DNA from: Harmonia axyridis
Lineage: Eukaryota > Arthropoda > Insecta > Coleoptera > Coccinellidae
Direction of reading: 5' to 3'
DNA length: 64,000 bases
Assembly: GCF_914767665.1 (NCBI RefSeq)
Contig: NC_059502.1
Coordinates: forward strand, 47,804,531-47,868,530
The notes below the pieces were generated by a model. It worked only from the letters and a program-made list of their open reading frames with translations, searched no databases and had not been told where the DNA came from. The position numbers and the translations under genes were made by a program. Of this stretch, positions 1-10,593 are shown one piece after another. Each line of letters opens with the position of its first letter. Position 1 is the stretch's first letter.

Positions 1-596
1 ATCAAGGATGGCAAAGTAGATATTATGATTTTGTTAATTTATAATGAGTTTAATACTAATACTTCTTAGTTACAACTAAATTGAATACGATAAACATTCT
101 TAGAATTCGTCTCAGAACTGAAATCATCTGGAAAAATTAGAATATGTGAGTGAAATAGATATTGTGATCGGGTACTTGATTTAAAAACTCATTGAAAATA
201 TAATTAATACTTTTCAGTCTCAATGAAATATTTTTATTAACAATCTATTTTGCTGGAATTCTATATATACTAGGATTTAAATTCTAACTTAGTCATCATT
301 CTGGAAACTTGGTGAATGCGTGGAAATGAATTCCATACATTTATGTTTTCTGGGAGGCTTCTTATTCCTTACATGATTCTCAAAGTGTTTGAAGTACTAA
401 ATTCTTCTCCTCTCCTGGCCATATATGACGTTTCTGTTTTACTTCTTCACTTTAAGTGACCACGTCAGTTGAAGAACCTTGGAATATAAGTATCAAATAT
501 TAGATTTTTTTTTGAACATTCTGGGCTTTCACTGCCATTATCTCAAACAGAACCTATATAAAACATTTAATATTCCTGCCTACTTCAATAGGTGTA

Positions 597-1351
597 CAGG
601 GTGGGCAAATTTCGATGTTTTAGCACTACAACTTTTAAACCATTAGACATAGACAAAATCTCATACCGATTCTCGGTCTCTTTTTCTGAGAAAGTAACAA
701 GTTACTTTCTCAGAAAAAGAGACCGAGAATCAGTATGAATACTACTCTTGAGTATTATTCATTTTTGGCCACCTTCTTTTGTTTTCGAGTTATAAGCGAA
801 AATTGGGAAAATACTGAAGATAGAGCTCTGAAATTGAAACATTATCGAGGCACTTTTTCACGTAAAATCCAGTAGCGGTCTTGTTTTTTCAAAAGGGTCA
901 TTAATTACGAAGCTTCGACCCAAAATTAAAGTTAAATATTGAGACTCTTAGTTAAAAAAAGATTTTTGACCATTTTCTGTTATTTATTTTGATTCAAACC
1001 ACACAATGTTATATATTTTTTAAATCAGGAAAAATTAAGCTTTCAAGAAATGACACAGAAATTTAGTGTTCCCCTTTGAAAAAACATAACTGGATTCTAC
1101 GTAAAAAAGTGCCTGTATAATGTTTTAATTTCGGAGCTCTAGCATCAGTATTAGCGGAAATATAAAAGTTTTTCGATATCGCCATTTTTCCAATTTTCGT
1201 TTATAACTCGAAAATAAAAGCAGGTGGCCAAAAATGAATACAACTCTTGCTATTTTCTCAGAAAAAGAAACCGAGTATAGGGTATCAGATTTTGTCTATC
1301 ACCTCAGGTTTAAAAGTTGTAGTGCTAAAACATCGAAATTTGCCCACCCGG
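597..1351. mobile_element. Foldback MITE with TA target duplication (Tc1/mariner-like ends)
   Basis: The 755-bp element starts CAGGGTGGGCAAATTTCG and ends in the imperfect inverse of that. Long inverted arms (roughly 380 bp) run toward the middle. It is flanked by TA on both sides (595-596 and 1352-1353). The corresponding place in the opposite palindrome arm, near 5555-5570, reads straight through GGTGTACACTCTG, which is the empty site. That supports both the boundaries and a TA duplication, the hallmark of Tc1/mariner insertion. No transposase is encoded, so it would be non-autonomous. Confidence 0.85.
668..731. repeat. Perfect 31-bp inverted repeat with a 2-nt spacer
   Basis: Two exactly complementary 31-base arms (668-698 and 701-731) are separated by AA. 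They lie inside the left arm of the foldback MITE. The right arm of the MITE has only one version of this segment (around 1250-1285), so the hairpin looks like a local inverted duplication acquired after the MITE formed. Confidence 0.9.
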
Positions 1352-2130
1352 TACACTCTGTTTGTGAGGAACAAATCATATTTGGCCTCAGATATAAAAC
1401 AGAAATTAACTATTGAACTGCTCAAAATAGTCATCATTTATTTTTCGTTGCAATTAAGTTTTGAAATCATAATACAATCGTGTGTTTTTTCAGATGTAAA
1501 TCTGAAAAATTTCTATGCTAATTGATTTTTTTCCGTCTGAAACATATAAAACACATAATATTAATTATTCATCAAACTTCAAAAATTATCGAAAGTTTAA
1601 CTTTCACATGTCAAATATCATATTGAAATCTGTGGACTTCAGAGAATGTGAATTGTCGGTGGGCACCAAGATCTATGAATTTAACATCGTTAGATTTGTC
1701 CCTTTGATCACATTTGAAGAGCACCATTCATCAGTTGAAAAATATTGAAAAGAAAATACCTGGCAATAATAAATTGAGAGGCTTTTTATATAGTTTGATG
1801 AGCAATTTATATATCATGTTAACAGACATACGGATGGAATGACATACATACAGACAAAAAGGCATACAGACGGAAGGACAGACAAAGAATTTGACCTATG
1901 ATTTTTCATCCGGGAGTCGAAACTCTATTGTTTCAGATAATTTTCGGCTTATTATGCGAAAACGAAAACTTTCCTCGAAAAACGAGCGCGCAAGAACTAT
2001 TTTTCTCATCTTTAACATTCTGTGTAATTCGAATTAGAAATGCATGTATGGGGTCCTAGGGAAAAATTAAAATACTCTTGGCTAGGAATAACTTTAAATA
2101 TATTAACACTATCTTCCAATCTGTGATGAT

Positions 2131-2583
2131 GACCCATCGATGCACATTGCTTATTTAAATGAACCTCTCTTTCAAAGTCGATACCTACAGAACAGATTAT
2201 CAGTTGTTTCATAATTTGTATCACTAAAATTAGTGAGGCAATAATGAGTTATTGCTTCGAACAATATCATAATCTAAAGAAATTGTCTCATGGAGTATTC
2301 ATAATCTATTCTATTTAAAAATATAATAATAATACCTGTCGCAATTTTTACTATGCAGTAGCTGCGCGCGGACATTGTTCCTTCATATCTCAACACAACT
2401 CATACCAATTAAACGATACCACAATAACACGAAAATTTCGAGCCCTTTTGTATATCGAATAAACAAGATCGGACCCAAATACGAGAACGCCCCACTCTGT
2501 ATATCATTGTTATGGTCAATCAACGTCTCCATTCCCTCAATGTGGTTGACCGCAGATGAAAGGCAACGATTTCAATATTAGAT
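2131..2583. repeat. Tandem duplication in palindrome left arm, unit 1
   Basis: This ~450-bp unit is followed directly by a diverged second copy (2584-3042). Both contain the stretch beginning GCACATTGCTTATTT, the GTGTCTCATGGAG-type block and the CTGCGCGCGGACATTGTTCC block in the same order. The right palindrome arm holds only one version of the unit (about 3950-4390, inverted). Confidence 0.8.
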
Positions 2584-3042
2584 CATCGGTGCACATTGCT
2601 TATTTCAATGAACCTCTCTTTCAATGTCGATACCTGCAGAATAGATTTCAGTTGATTCATAATTTGTATCACTAAAATTAGTGAGAAAATGATGAGTTAT
2701 TGCTTCAAACAATATCATGAACTAATGAAATTGTCTCATGGAGTAATCAGAATCTATTCTATAAAAAAATGTAATAATAATAATACCCATTCCTGTCGCA
2801 ATTTTTACTATGCAGTTGCTGCGCGCGGACATTGTTCCTTCACTTCTTAACACGACTTATACCAATTAAACGATGCTACAATAACACGAACATTTCGCGC
2901 CCTTTTTATATCGAATAATCAAGATCGAACTCGACATGCGAGAACGCCCCACTCTGTATATAATTGTTATGGTCAATCAACGTCTCCAGTCCCTCAATGT
3001 GGTAGGCCGAAAATAAAAGGCAACTATTTCTATATTAGATAT
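2584..3042. repeat. Tandem duplication in palindrome left arm, unit 2
   Basis: Second copy of the ~450-bp unit, diverged from the first by scattered substitutions and small indels such as an extra AATAAT near 2770. Its inner end joins the part of the arm that matches 3840-3950 inverted. Confidence 0.8.
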
Positions 3043-3275
3043 TTCATCTTTTCTGTATATGGACCTGAAAGTAACACTTGGCTACTTATACAAGCCCAGT
3101 AAATACGGGCGTCGTCATGAGAAATACTCTTTTGGAATTTTCTGTACGCAGCTCGTAAATCATATATTTAAGCTATTTACATTATATGAAGGTGATGTAT
3201 CATATGTAAGGAAGGAAAATGACTTCATGATTTGATTCCTGTATGAAAATTAGAAGGAGTATCAACTGTATATGG

Positions 3276-3714
3276 AAATAAAGTGATTAATTTATTTATT
3301 TCACAACAACAAACAACATCTACGCTTTGTTCCATCAAAATCGTATGAGAATGAAAAATTGTTGGTCATTCGAAAAAATTCTTCTTCTCATTTTATGTCA
3401 ATGAGTTAGTGCACCATAGAATGAAATATTCTAAGATTTCGTGTGTCTGTATTGAAAGTGGTCAGATATACTCGTAAGCATCGATTTATTTCAAAAAAAG
3501 TATCTACTCTACTCTACTCTTTCGATATTCTTTTCCAAAGTCTGATTATATGTCTGAAATATCATCTTCACAAAAATAATTTCGGACATTATGTAGAGTA
3601 ATTGTATTAGATGTTTATTCAGAGCAGTTACAAATATCAATAACCATAAACTCGCCAACACACTATTAGAGCTGTACGGAATGTATCTTGGAAATGAGGC
3701 TGATTTCGAAAAAT
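3276..3714. other. Spacer at the centre of the palindrome
   Basis: About 440 bases between the two arms have no clear inverted partner. I see no reading frame of interest, only AT-rich sequence with a short (CTACT)n-like run near 3505. Confidence 0.6.
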
Positions 3715-6137
3715 AATTGAACTACTCCTTCTAATTTTCATACAAGAATCAAATCATGAAGTCGTTTTCCTTCCTTACATACATCACCTGCATATAATGC
3801 AAATAGTTTAAATATTTCATTTTCGATCTGGGTACAGACAATTCGAAATGAGCATTTCTCATGACGACAGCCGTTTTTACCGGGCTTGTATAAGTAGCCA
3901 AGTGTTAGTTTTAGGTTTATATACAGATAAGATAAAATATCTAATATTGAAATCGTTGCCTTTCATCTGCGGTCGACCACATTGAGGGAATGGAGACGTT
4001 GATTGACCATAACAATTATATACAGAGTGGGGCGTTCTCGCATTTGGGTCCGATCTTGTTTATTCGATATACAAAAGGGCTCGAAATTTTTGTGTTATTG
4101 TGGTATCGTTTAATTGGTATGAGTTGTGTTGAGATGTGAAGGAACAATGTCCGCGCGCAGCAACTGCATAGTAAAAATTATTATTATATTTTTAAATAGA
4201 ATAGATTATGAATACTCCATGAGACAATTTCTTTAGATTATGATATTGTTCGAAGCAATAACTCATTATTGCCTCACTAATTTTAGTGATACAAATTATG
4301 AAACAACTGATAATCTGTTCTGTAGGTATCGACTTTGAAAGAGAGGTTCATTTAAATAAGCAATGTGCATCGATGGGTCATCGTTATAGATTGGGAGATT
4401 GTGTAAGTATATCGAAAGTTATTCCTAACCAAGAAAATTTTAATTTTTTCTTAGAACCTCATACATGCATTCCTAATTCGAATCACACAGAATGTTAAAG
4501 ATTAGAAAAATAGTACTTGCGCGCTCGTTTTTCGAGGAAAGTTTTCGTTTTCGAATGTTAAGCCGAAAATTATCTCAAACGATAGAGTTGCGAATCCCTG
4601 ATGAAAAATCATAAGTCAATTCATTGTCTGTCCTTCCGTCCATATGCCTGTTTGTCTGTATGTATGTATGACATTCCATCCGTATGTCTGATTATCTTTT
4701 CGTACGTCTGTATGTCCGTCCATTCATCTGTTTCTTGGTCGGCCCTTCTGTATATCTGTTTTCAAGCTACACAAAGAAAGTTGAAAATGGAGTATAAAGA
4801 AAAGTTCCCATACCATTCTTATCATTGGTACTATAGTAATGAAGCAAAAACATTCTACAGGAGCTTTTTTCAGTAGAATCTATTTGTGTAATCATTTTTT
4901 ATTCCTGTTAGTTATTATAGATGTGATACAATCTTGTGGTTTTTGAATGTTAATCGAAAAAATTTCTATGAGAAATGAAATCGCTTTTTATTTCCTTTTC
5001 ATAATGATAACATGGAATATAAATTGCTCATCCAACTATATAAATAATCAAAAAATTCAGTTCCACATAGCAAGTCACCCTAAAGCCTATCCATTATAAT
5101 CTGTGAACTTCAGATATATTCGGTGGCCACCAAGTTCTCTGAATTTAACAGTGCCGGATAATTTATTTCGAAATTTTTCAACTGATGAATGATACTATTT
5201 GAATGTGACCAAAGGAACAAATCTAACGATAGTAAATCTTGGTGGCCACGGACAATTTCCCTTATCTGAAGTCCACAGATTTCAATAAGTCATTTGCCAT
5301 GTGAAAGTAAAACTTTCGATGATTCTTTAAGTTTGATGAATAATTTATATTCAGTGTTATATATGTTTAGAAAGAAAAAGAATTGTTATTTTTCATAGAA
5401 ATTTTTCTGATTTACATCTAACAAAATACATGTTTGTGTTATGACTTCCAATATTTATTGTAATGAAAAACGAATGATGATTATTTTGAACAGTTCAATA
5501 ATTAATGTTTATATCTGAGGCAAAATTTGATTCGCACCTCACAAACAGAGTGTACACCTTCTCAATATGCAGGAATATTAAATGTTTTATATAGGTTCTG
5601 TTTCAGATAATGGCCGTGAAAAGCCCAGAAATCTTATATTTGATACTTATATTTCAAGGCTCATCAACTGACGTGATCACTCAAAGAAGTAAAACGCCAT
5701 ATAAGGTCAGGAGAGGAGGAGCAATTAGTACTAATACACTTCAAGAATCATGTAAGGAATAAGAATCCTCCCAGAAAACATGAATGTATGGAATTCATTT
5801 CCATGCATTCGCCAAGTTTCCAGAATGATGCCCGAGTTCGAATTAAAATCCTGGTATATAAAGAATACTAGCAAAAATAGAGTGTAATTGAAAATATTTG
5901 TTTGAGACTGAAAAGTATTCATTTTATTTTTGTTTTGTTATTTTTAAACCTTATTTGCAGACTTGCAGTTATGTGATATTTTCAGTTTTTATTTTAATTA
6001 TATTTTCAATGAATTTTTCAATCAAGTACCCGCTCACAATATCTATTTCACTCACACATTCTTATTTTTCCAGATGATTTCAGTTCTGAGACAAATTCTA
6101 AGAATATTTATTTTATTCAACTAGTTGTAACTAAGAA
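3715..6137. repeat. Right arm of the ~6-kb palindrome
   Basis: Inverted partner of 64-3275. It lacks the MITE and has only one copy of the ~450-bp unit, but it has gained its own nested inverted duplication (4905-5445). The block at 3840-3950 contains the ACCGGGCTTGTATAAG-type motif that recurs in the repeats at 7375-7950 and 41746-42270, so this palindrome shares ancestry with that repeat family. Reading frames in the arm (for example 4286-4498) match no family I know. Confidence 0.85.
4905..5445. repeat. Nested inverted repeat within the right arm
   Basis: The sequence at 4905-5160 recurs inverted at about 5210-5445. Each half has a GGTGGCCACC-containing stretch and a TCTGTGRACTTCAGAT-like stretch, and both also match the single version in the left arm at 1465-1750. 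The right arm therefore underwent its own inverted duplication after the large palindrome arose. Confidence 0.7.
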
Positions 6138-7374
6138 TTAGATCATTCCAGTTATCGATATAACATTTATATCAATGATTTTATTTTGATTCATTCTTTT
6201 TAGTTTCGATATTCCTATGAATTTCACAGAAAACGTTCAATATCTCCTCATAACACTATACCAATCTATTGTATTCTTCCTTAACACTCCTAATTGATTG
6301 AATTCAAACCGTTCTTTTTATGATTGGCCATCATTTCCAACATAGTTTTGATTGTGAAGCATGGTTTGTATTCGGTTCATTTATATAATATTTTCATTGT
6401 TCATACAAAACAATATAAAATAAAGTTATATCATAGGTAGTCATAAATCATTAAACTTAATTCTATACTCATCATGTCTGCGCCCGACAGAATCGATTTC
6501 GAACGACAATTACTCATCAAATATTCGAATTCAATTGCTTGATAATTTTTTTTTTCAAAATCCGAAGATCAAAGTGTTTGGAGAAAAATGATCGCATGCA
6601 GCTCTCCTGTAACAAGCAGAAAAACATGCTGCACTACACAATAACTCAAGTTCTATACAGGATGATTCCAAATAAGACTTGAACCGTGGAGAATAAGTTG
6701 TTATGACTCATTTGCGGTCGTTTGAGTCATATTTATTGATAACCCTCAATTTGAAGTTCTTTTGATTCTTAAAAGATTTTCTACCTTAGTTCATTTTTCT
6801 TCTTCATTTTCCACTTTGATCCCAATTCGATAATTATTTCGCTTTGAGGTTGAATAGTATGTTTGGCATGCAACTTTTGATTTGCCAGAAATATTTTCGA
6901 ATCTGGCGAATTTACTTCCTTTTTTCTCAAGAGAAAGTTCCGCATTCACTAGTTTCGTGCAATCATAGGCAGGAAAATTATGAAGAATTTTCGGAAAAAG
7001 ATAAGAAATTTCTTTTCTGGAAGTTTCGTTGATTGATAGGCGTGAAATCATTTTTCAATAGAATGAGTGTTCCGCATACTCTAGGCTCAACGTTGGTATA
7101 TTTTTGAACGAATTGCTTCCTTATCGAAGGATACATATGACAGAACCTGTTTCGTGCCCAGTGAGAAGTACAGCTCCATCAACTTCGGATTTTCACATTT
7201 GGGACAGATTTAAAAAAAATGTATATGAAAGAACCTTTTACGTTCACGTATGCGTTTCATTCAAGTTAATAAGAAAATTTGTACCACTCATAAAATTTTC
7301 ATGTATCTCTGTTCCCTCAAGCAGAATTCCAAGTTCTCTAAAAGAAAGCATTTATCACAACGACTACCTATGGA
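6138..7374. other. No recognisable gene
   Basis: AT-rich sequence without a protein or RNA family I recognise. Short open frames here (such as 7104-7418) have no motif, and I treat them as chance. A stretch starting ACAGGATGATTCC near 6657 looks like the end of a dispersed element, but I cannot find its partner in the window. Confidence 0.5.
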
Positions 7375-7948
7375 AAAATACTATTAGTTTTAATAAATTC
7401 TTCAAGTATGACTGCTAGTTTCATAATCGAAAGGATCACTATCCAATTCTCATGACGTCGATTCAATGTACCGGGTTTGTATAAGCTTCAAATCGTATGG
7501 TTTTTAGATGTATATTTCAGAAAAATGGAATATCCGATTTACGAGCTCTATAAGAACAAATAAAAAATGATTTCTATCGACGTCGGTCCTATATACCGGG
7601 TTTGTATAAGCAGTGCGGAGTGTGAGGTTTAAGTTTATATACAATCTACAGCGTTGTCATATTTAGGGTCTGGAGTAGTCGATCGAATATATCAATTATA
7701 TACAGCGTGTTACTCTCGATATAAGCGCCCTCGCACTGGCCGAACCCTGAAGTTTTCTGTATATATTATGATGTTTCACCGATTTTTCACACCCGGCTGA
7801 AAATTTATCCCTGGCATCCCCGAACGTCCCTGATCAAAAATATATGGTTAAACGCTACCAGACCCGGAGTCGGGTCTGACAACGTCAGTTTTGGACTGAA
7901 AAGTCGGTAGAGTATATCGATTCGGGTCTGTATAAGCGGTCAAACAAA

Positions 7949-7950
<2 letters not shown>
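7375..7950. repeat. Repeat X, copy 1, ending in a (TA)n tract
   Basis: A ~575-bp repeat whose reverse complement recurs at 41746-42270. In both copies one edge is a (TA)n microsatellite. It contains two CCGGGTTTGTATAAGC motifs (near 7469 and 7597), a TATATACA motif, and a stretch resembling the inner part of the 64-6137 palindrome. No coding capacity is visible. Its class is unknown; a non-autonomous transposon is possible. Confidence 0.75.

Positions 7951-8022
<72 letters not shown>
7951..8022. repeat. (TA)n microsatellite, 72 bp
   Basis: Pure TA dinucleotide run separating repeat X from the 5' end of the R4-like element, which suggests that the element inserted into the run. Confidence 0.98.
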
Positions 8023-8024
<2 letters not shown>

Positions 8025-8292
8025 GCAGGGTGGCTTTGTGCCTTCGGGGAGTGACGACCCCGCATTTCCCGAGTCTTCCAGGCCCTAGGTTAGCAGCCTG
8101 GGTGTCTGAAGTATATGAAGTGCTCCTGTAACGAGAAGCCAAAATCAGGGCGGTAGGAGGCAGCGGACTGGCCACCTTCGGAGCCGTCAGGAGGAAGAGT
8201 CTGTTGGGGGAAACTGTGGGGCAAGCGGCGCAGCCCCCCGAGATGGCACCGTAAGCTCAGATCAAGTCTCAGGAGGAAGAGGAGGTGACAGT

Positions 8293-10593
8293 TTGAACGA
8301 AGCACAGGCTAGTTCCACGGTTATCTCTGGGAGACGAGATGGGAGAATGCGATGGTCTGAGGAAGAAAACATTCTTTTAATGCGCGTTCACTTTATTGCT
8401 TTGGAGATGCAAGAGCTCACAGGACGAACTTACCGACAAATTTTAACTGAGACCTGGAATGAAATCTACCCAGAGAGACGATCTTATCCCAATTTATTAG
8501 CAAATAGAGTCAGATGGATTCTCCAGAATGGCAAATTTTCGTCGATGGAGCTCGATTCTATAATGCAGAGTGTTTCACCACTTGGAGCGGAAGTTTGGGA
8601 AGAAATGGGGTCAACTGGAAATGGTACGCAGGCGGAGACTAGAGTGAGCTTTAGACAAACCGGAACAGAGCGACGCTTCTCCAGGAATTTGCAATTGTTC
8701 TCGGGAATGGGACCTGAGAAAAGACCAAAATTGCCAAGGATGAAGGGCTCCGTCAGGTTACTTCAGGCTGTTCGGAAAATTGATGACGTATTGAACACCT
8801 GTATGCGGAACTCAAAGAATATTGAGGAGATACTGGACATGGTCTATGCGGGTGCGGTGACTGTCTGCGAGGAGGTTGGCATTCATTTAGGAAACAATCA
8901 ACCCACGCACCGCAAAGATAAAACCCCTCCATGGAAAATACGCCTAGAAAAGAAGATAGATGAGAACAGAAGGAAGATTGGGGTGATTCACACTTACCTG
9001 CATGCGGAGAGTCCATCGAGGAAGCTTCTGAAGAAAACACTAAGAGTTGCGTCGGAGTACCGGGTGAGGAGTCGTAGTTGGCACCTGAGAGAGGAGCTGG
9101 TGACAATCTGCGATAGGCTTAAACAAAAGGTTAAAACTTTAGGCAATCGCTTGAAACGTTATAACGAGAGAGTTAAGAGGTACAGGAACAACGAACTGTA
9201 TTACAAAAACCCACAGCAATTTTTTCGGTCGCTTGAAGAGGGAGTAGAGGCTGCAGGGGAAGAATCGCCATCATTGAAAGAAATGTATAGAGAATGGAAT
9301 GAAATCTGGGGGGACGCGAAGACGCATGACGACGGGGCCTATTGGATAAAAGAAGCTGAGAGGAAAGCTGAATCGTATGACATGGAAGAGCTTGAAATAA
9401 AGGAGGAGGATATACGTATGGTGCTGAGAAGGGCAAGAAATTGGTCTGCCCCGGGCTCTGATGGATTGCACAATTATTGGTGGAAGAACTTCCAATCAAC
9501 ACATAAAAATCTGGCTAGAATGTTCCAGGAAGCCCTGCACAACCCTTCGGTGATACCGGAGTCTCTCACGCTTGGTGTAACCCACATGATACCAAAGGGA
9601 GATAAAACCAGCGACCCAAAAAACTACCGACCCATCACTTGCCTGCCCTCAATATACAAGATACTTACAGGTGTGCTCACGACGACCATTTGGAGGCATG
9701 TGGACAACTATGGAATAATGGCCCCAGAGCAGAATGGATGCAGGAAAAATATAAGAGGATGTAAGGAGGCTCTCATTGTTGATCACCTGGTGACGAAACA
9801 GGCCAGGAAAAAGCTGAGGAATATATCTGTGGCATGGATCGACTATAAAAAGGCCTTCGATTCCATGCCACACTCTTGGCTGCTGAAAACCTTGCGCCTT
9901 TATGGAGTATCTGAGTCTGTAGTGAAGCTTCTAGAACATCTGATGAAATCGTGGCGTACGCAATTACTGGTCACCACGCAGGGAAAAACTACCGCAACAC
10001 CTGAAATAAAAATCAGAAGAGGAATATTTCAAGGTGATAAGCTCAGTCCGCTATGGTTCTGTCTGGCGCTGAATTTCTTGAGTAAGCTTTTGAGAGATGA
10101 CAAATATGGCTACATAATTGAAAGACGAAGGAACACGAAGATTAACCATCAGCTTTACATAGATGATCTGAAGCTTTATGCATCCAGTGAGGGGGAGATG
10201 AAGAGAATGCTCAAGATTGTGGCATCCTTCTCGGAGACGGTAAGGATGGAAATGGGGCTGAGTAAGTGTGCGGTGGTGCATGTACAGAGAGGAAAACTGG
10301 TGGAGGGAGATGAAATGCAGGTGCAGGATAGCATATCTATCCGAAGAATGGGGTTGGACGAAACATACAAGTACCTGGGAGTTCAACAGGGGCTGGAAAT
10401 AAATCTTGCCGAATCTAAGGCAACCTTTAAAGAAAAGTTTTTTGGAAGGCTCAGAAAGGTCCTGGCAAGCAAACTGAACTCAAGATCTATGTTCACTGCC
10501 ATCAACACCTGGGCTGTTCCGTGCATAGCCTACTCATTTGGAGTTGTAAGATGGTCGACCACAGAGCTCCAATCAATGGATACACAAGGGTAA
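8293..10593 (+). CDS. R4/Dong-like ORF, Myb-like domain and reverse transcriptase
   Basis: This frame gives the N-terminal two thirds of the retrotransposon polyprotein. Residues about 19-30 contain RMRWSEEEN, the start of a Myb/SANT-like DNA-binding helix set. The reverse transcriptase occupies roughly residues 370-700, with NYRPITCLPS near 445, YKKAFDSMP (motif A) near 517, IFQGDKLSPLW (motif B) near 577 and YIDDLKLY (catalytic motif C) near 621. The frame is open upstream to 8116 but contains no ATG before 8347, so position 8293 is only a TTG codon. Initiation may be non-AUG, or at 8347. The frame ends prematurely at 10593; the homologous element at 12084-13232 shows that the protein should continue into the next frame, so a 1-nt indel near 10585 has broken it. 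Confidence 0.85.
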   Translation: MNEAQASSTVISGRRDGRMRWSEEENILLMRVHFIALEMQELTGRTYRQILTETWNEIYPERRSYPNLLANRVRWILQNGKFSSMELDSIMQSVSPLGAEVWEEMGSTGNGTQAETRVSFRQTGTERRFSRNLQLFSGMGPEKRPKLPRMKGSVRLLQAVRKIDDVLNTCMRNSKNIEEILDMVYAGAVTVCEEVGIHLGNNQPTHRKDKTPPWKIRLEKKIDENRRKIGVIHTYLHAESPSRKLLKKTLRVASEYRVRSRSWHLREELVTICDRLKQKVKTLGNRLKRYNERVKRYRNNELYYKNPQQFFRSLEEGVEAAGEESPSLKEMYREWNEIWGDAKTHDDGAYWIKEAERKAESYDMEELEIKEEDIRMVLRRARNWSAPGSDGLHNYWWKNFQSTHKNLARMFQEALHNPSVIPESLTLGVTHMIPKGDKTSDPKNYRPITCLPSIYKILTGVLTTTIWRHVDNYGIMAPEQNGCRKNIRGCKEALIVDHLVTKQARKKLRNISVAWIDYKKAFDSMPHSWLLKTLRLYGVSESVVKLLEHLMKSWRTQLLVTTQGKTTATPEIKIRRGIFQGDKLSPLWFCLALNFLSKLLRDDKYGYIIERRRNTKINHQLYIDDLKLYASSEGEMKRMLKIVASFSETVRMEMGLSKCAVVHVQRGKLVEGDEMQVQDSISIRRMGLDETYKYLGVQQGLEINLAESKATFKEKFFGRLRKVLASKLNSRSMFTAINTWAVPCIAYSFGVVRWSTTELQSMDTQG

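Larger units (their letters stand above)
64..3275. repeat. Left arm of a ~6-kb imperfect palindrome
   Basis: Read in reverse complement, this stretch matches 3715-6137 over most of its length. For example, the bases around 300-400 reappear inverted at 5740-5830, and those at 3160-3250 reappear inverted at 3725-3810. The outer ends of the two arms stop matching at about 64 and 6137. This arm carries two additions that the other lacks: a foldback MITE at 597-1351 and a tandem duplication at 2131-3042. A tract rich in CATACAGA-like words near 1820-1890 has its counterpart at 4620-4750. I recognise no protein family in it. It could be a transposon with very long terminal inverted repeats or an inverted segmental duplication. 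Confidence 0.85.

Noticed and set aside
2012..4498. A pair of similar 70-residue frames (2012-2224 minus, 4286-4498 plus) as a conserved small gene
   Set aside because: Their similarity follows from the palindrome. The frames share no motif with a known family, and changes between them do not look protein-conserving.
8023..8120. Possible HDV-like ribozyme at the R4-like 5' end
   Set aside because: A short CGGGG/CCCCG hairpin exists, but I could not place the nested double pseudoknot by eye.
8753..9873. Minus-strand open frames opposite the R4-like ORF
   Set aside because: They are shadows of a strong plus-strand reverse transcriptase with conserved motifs.
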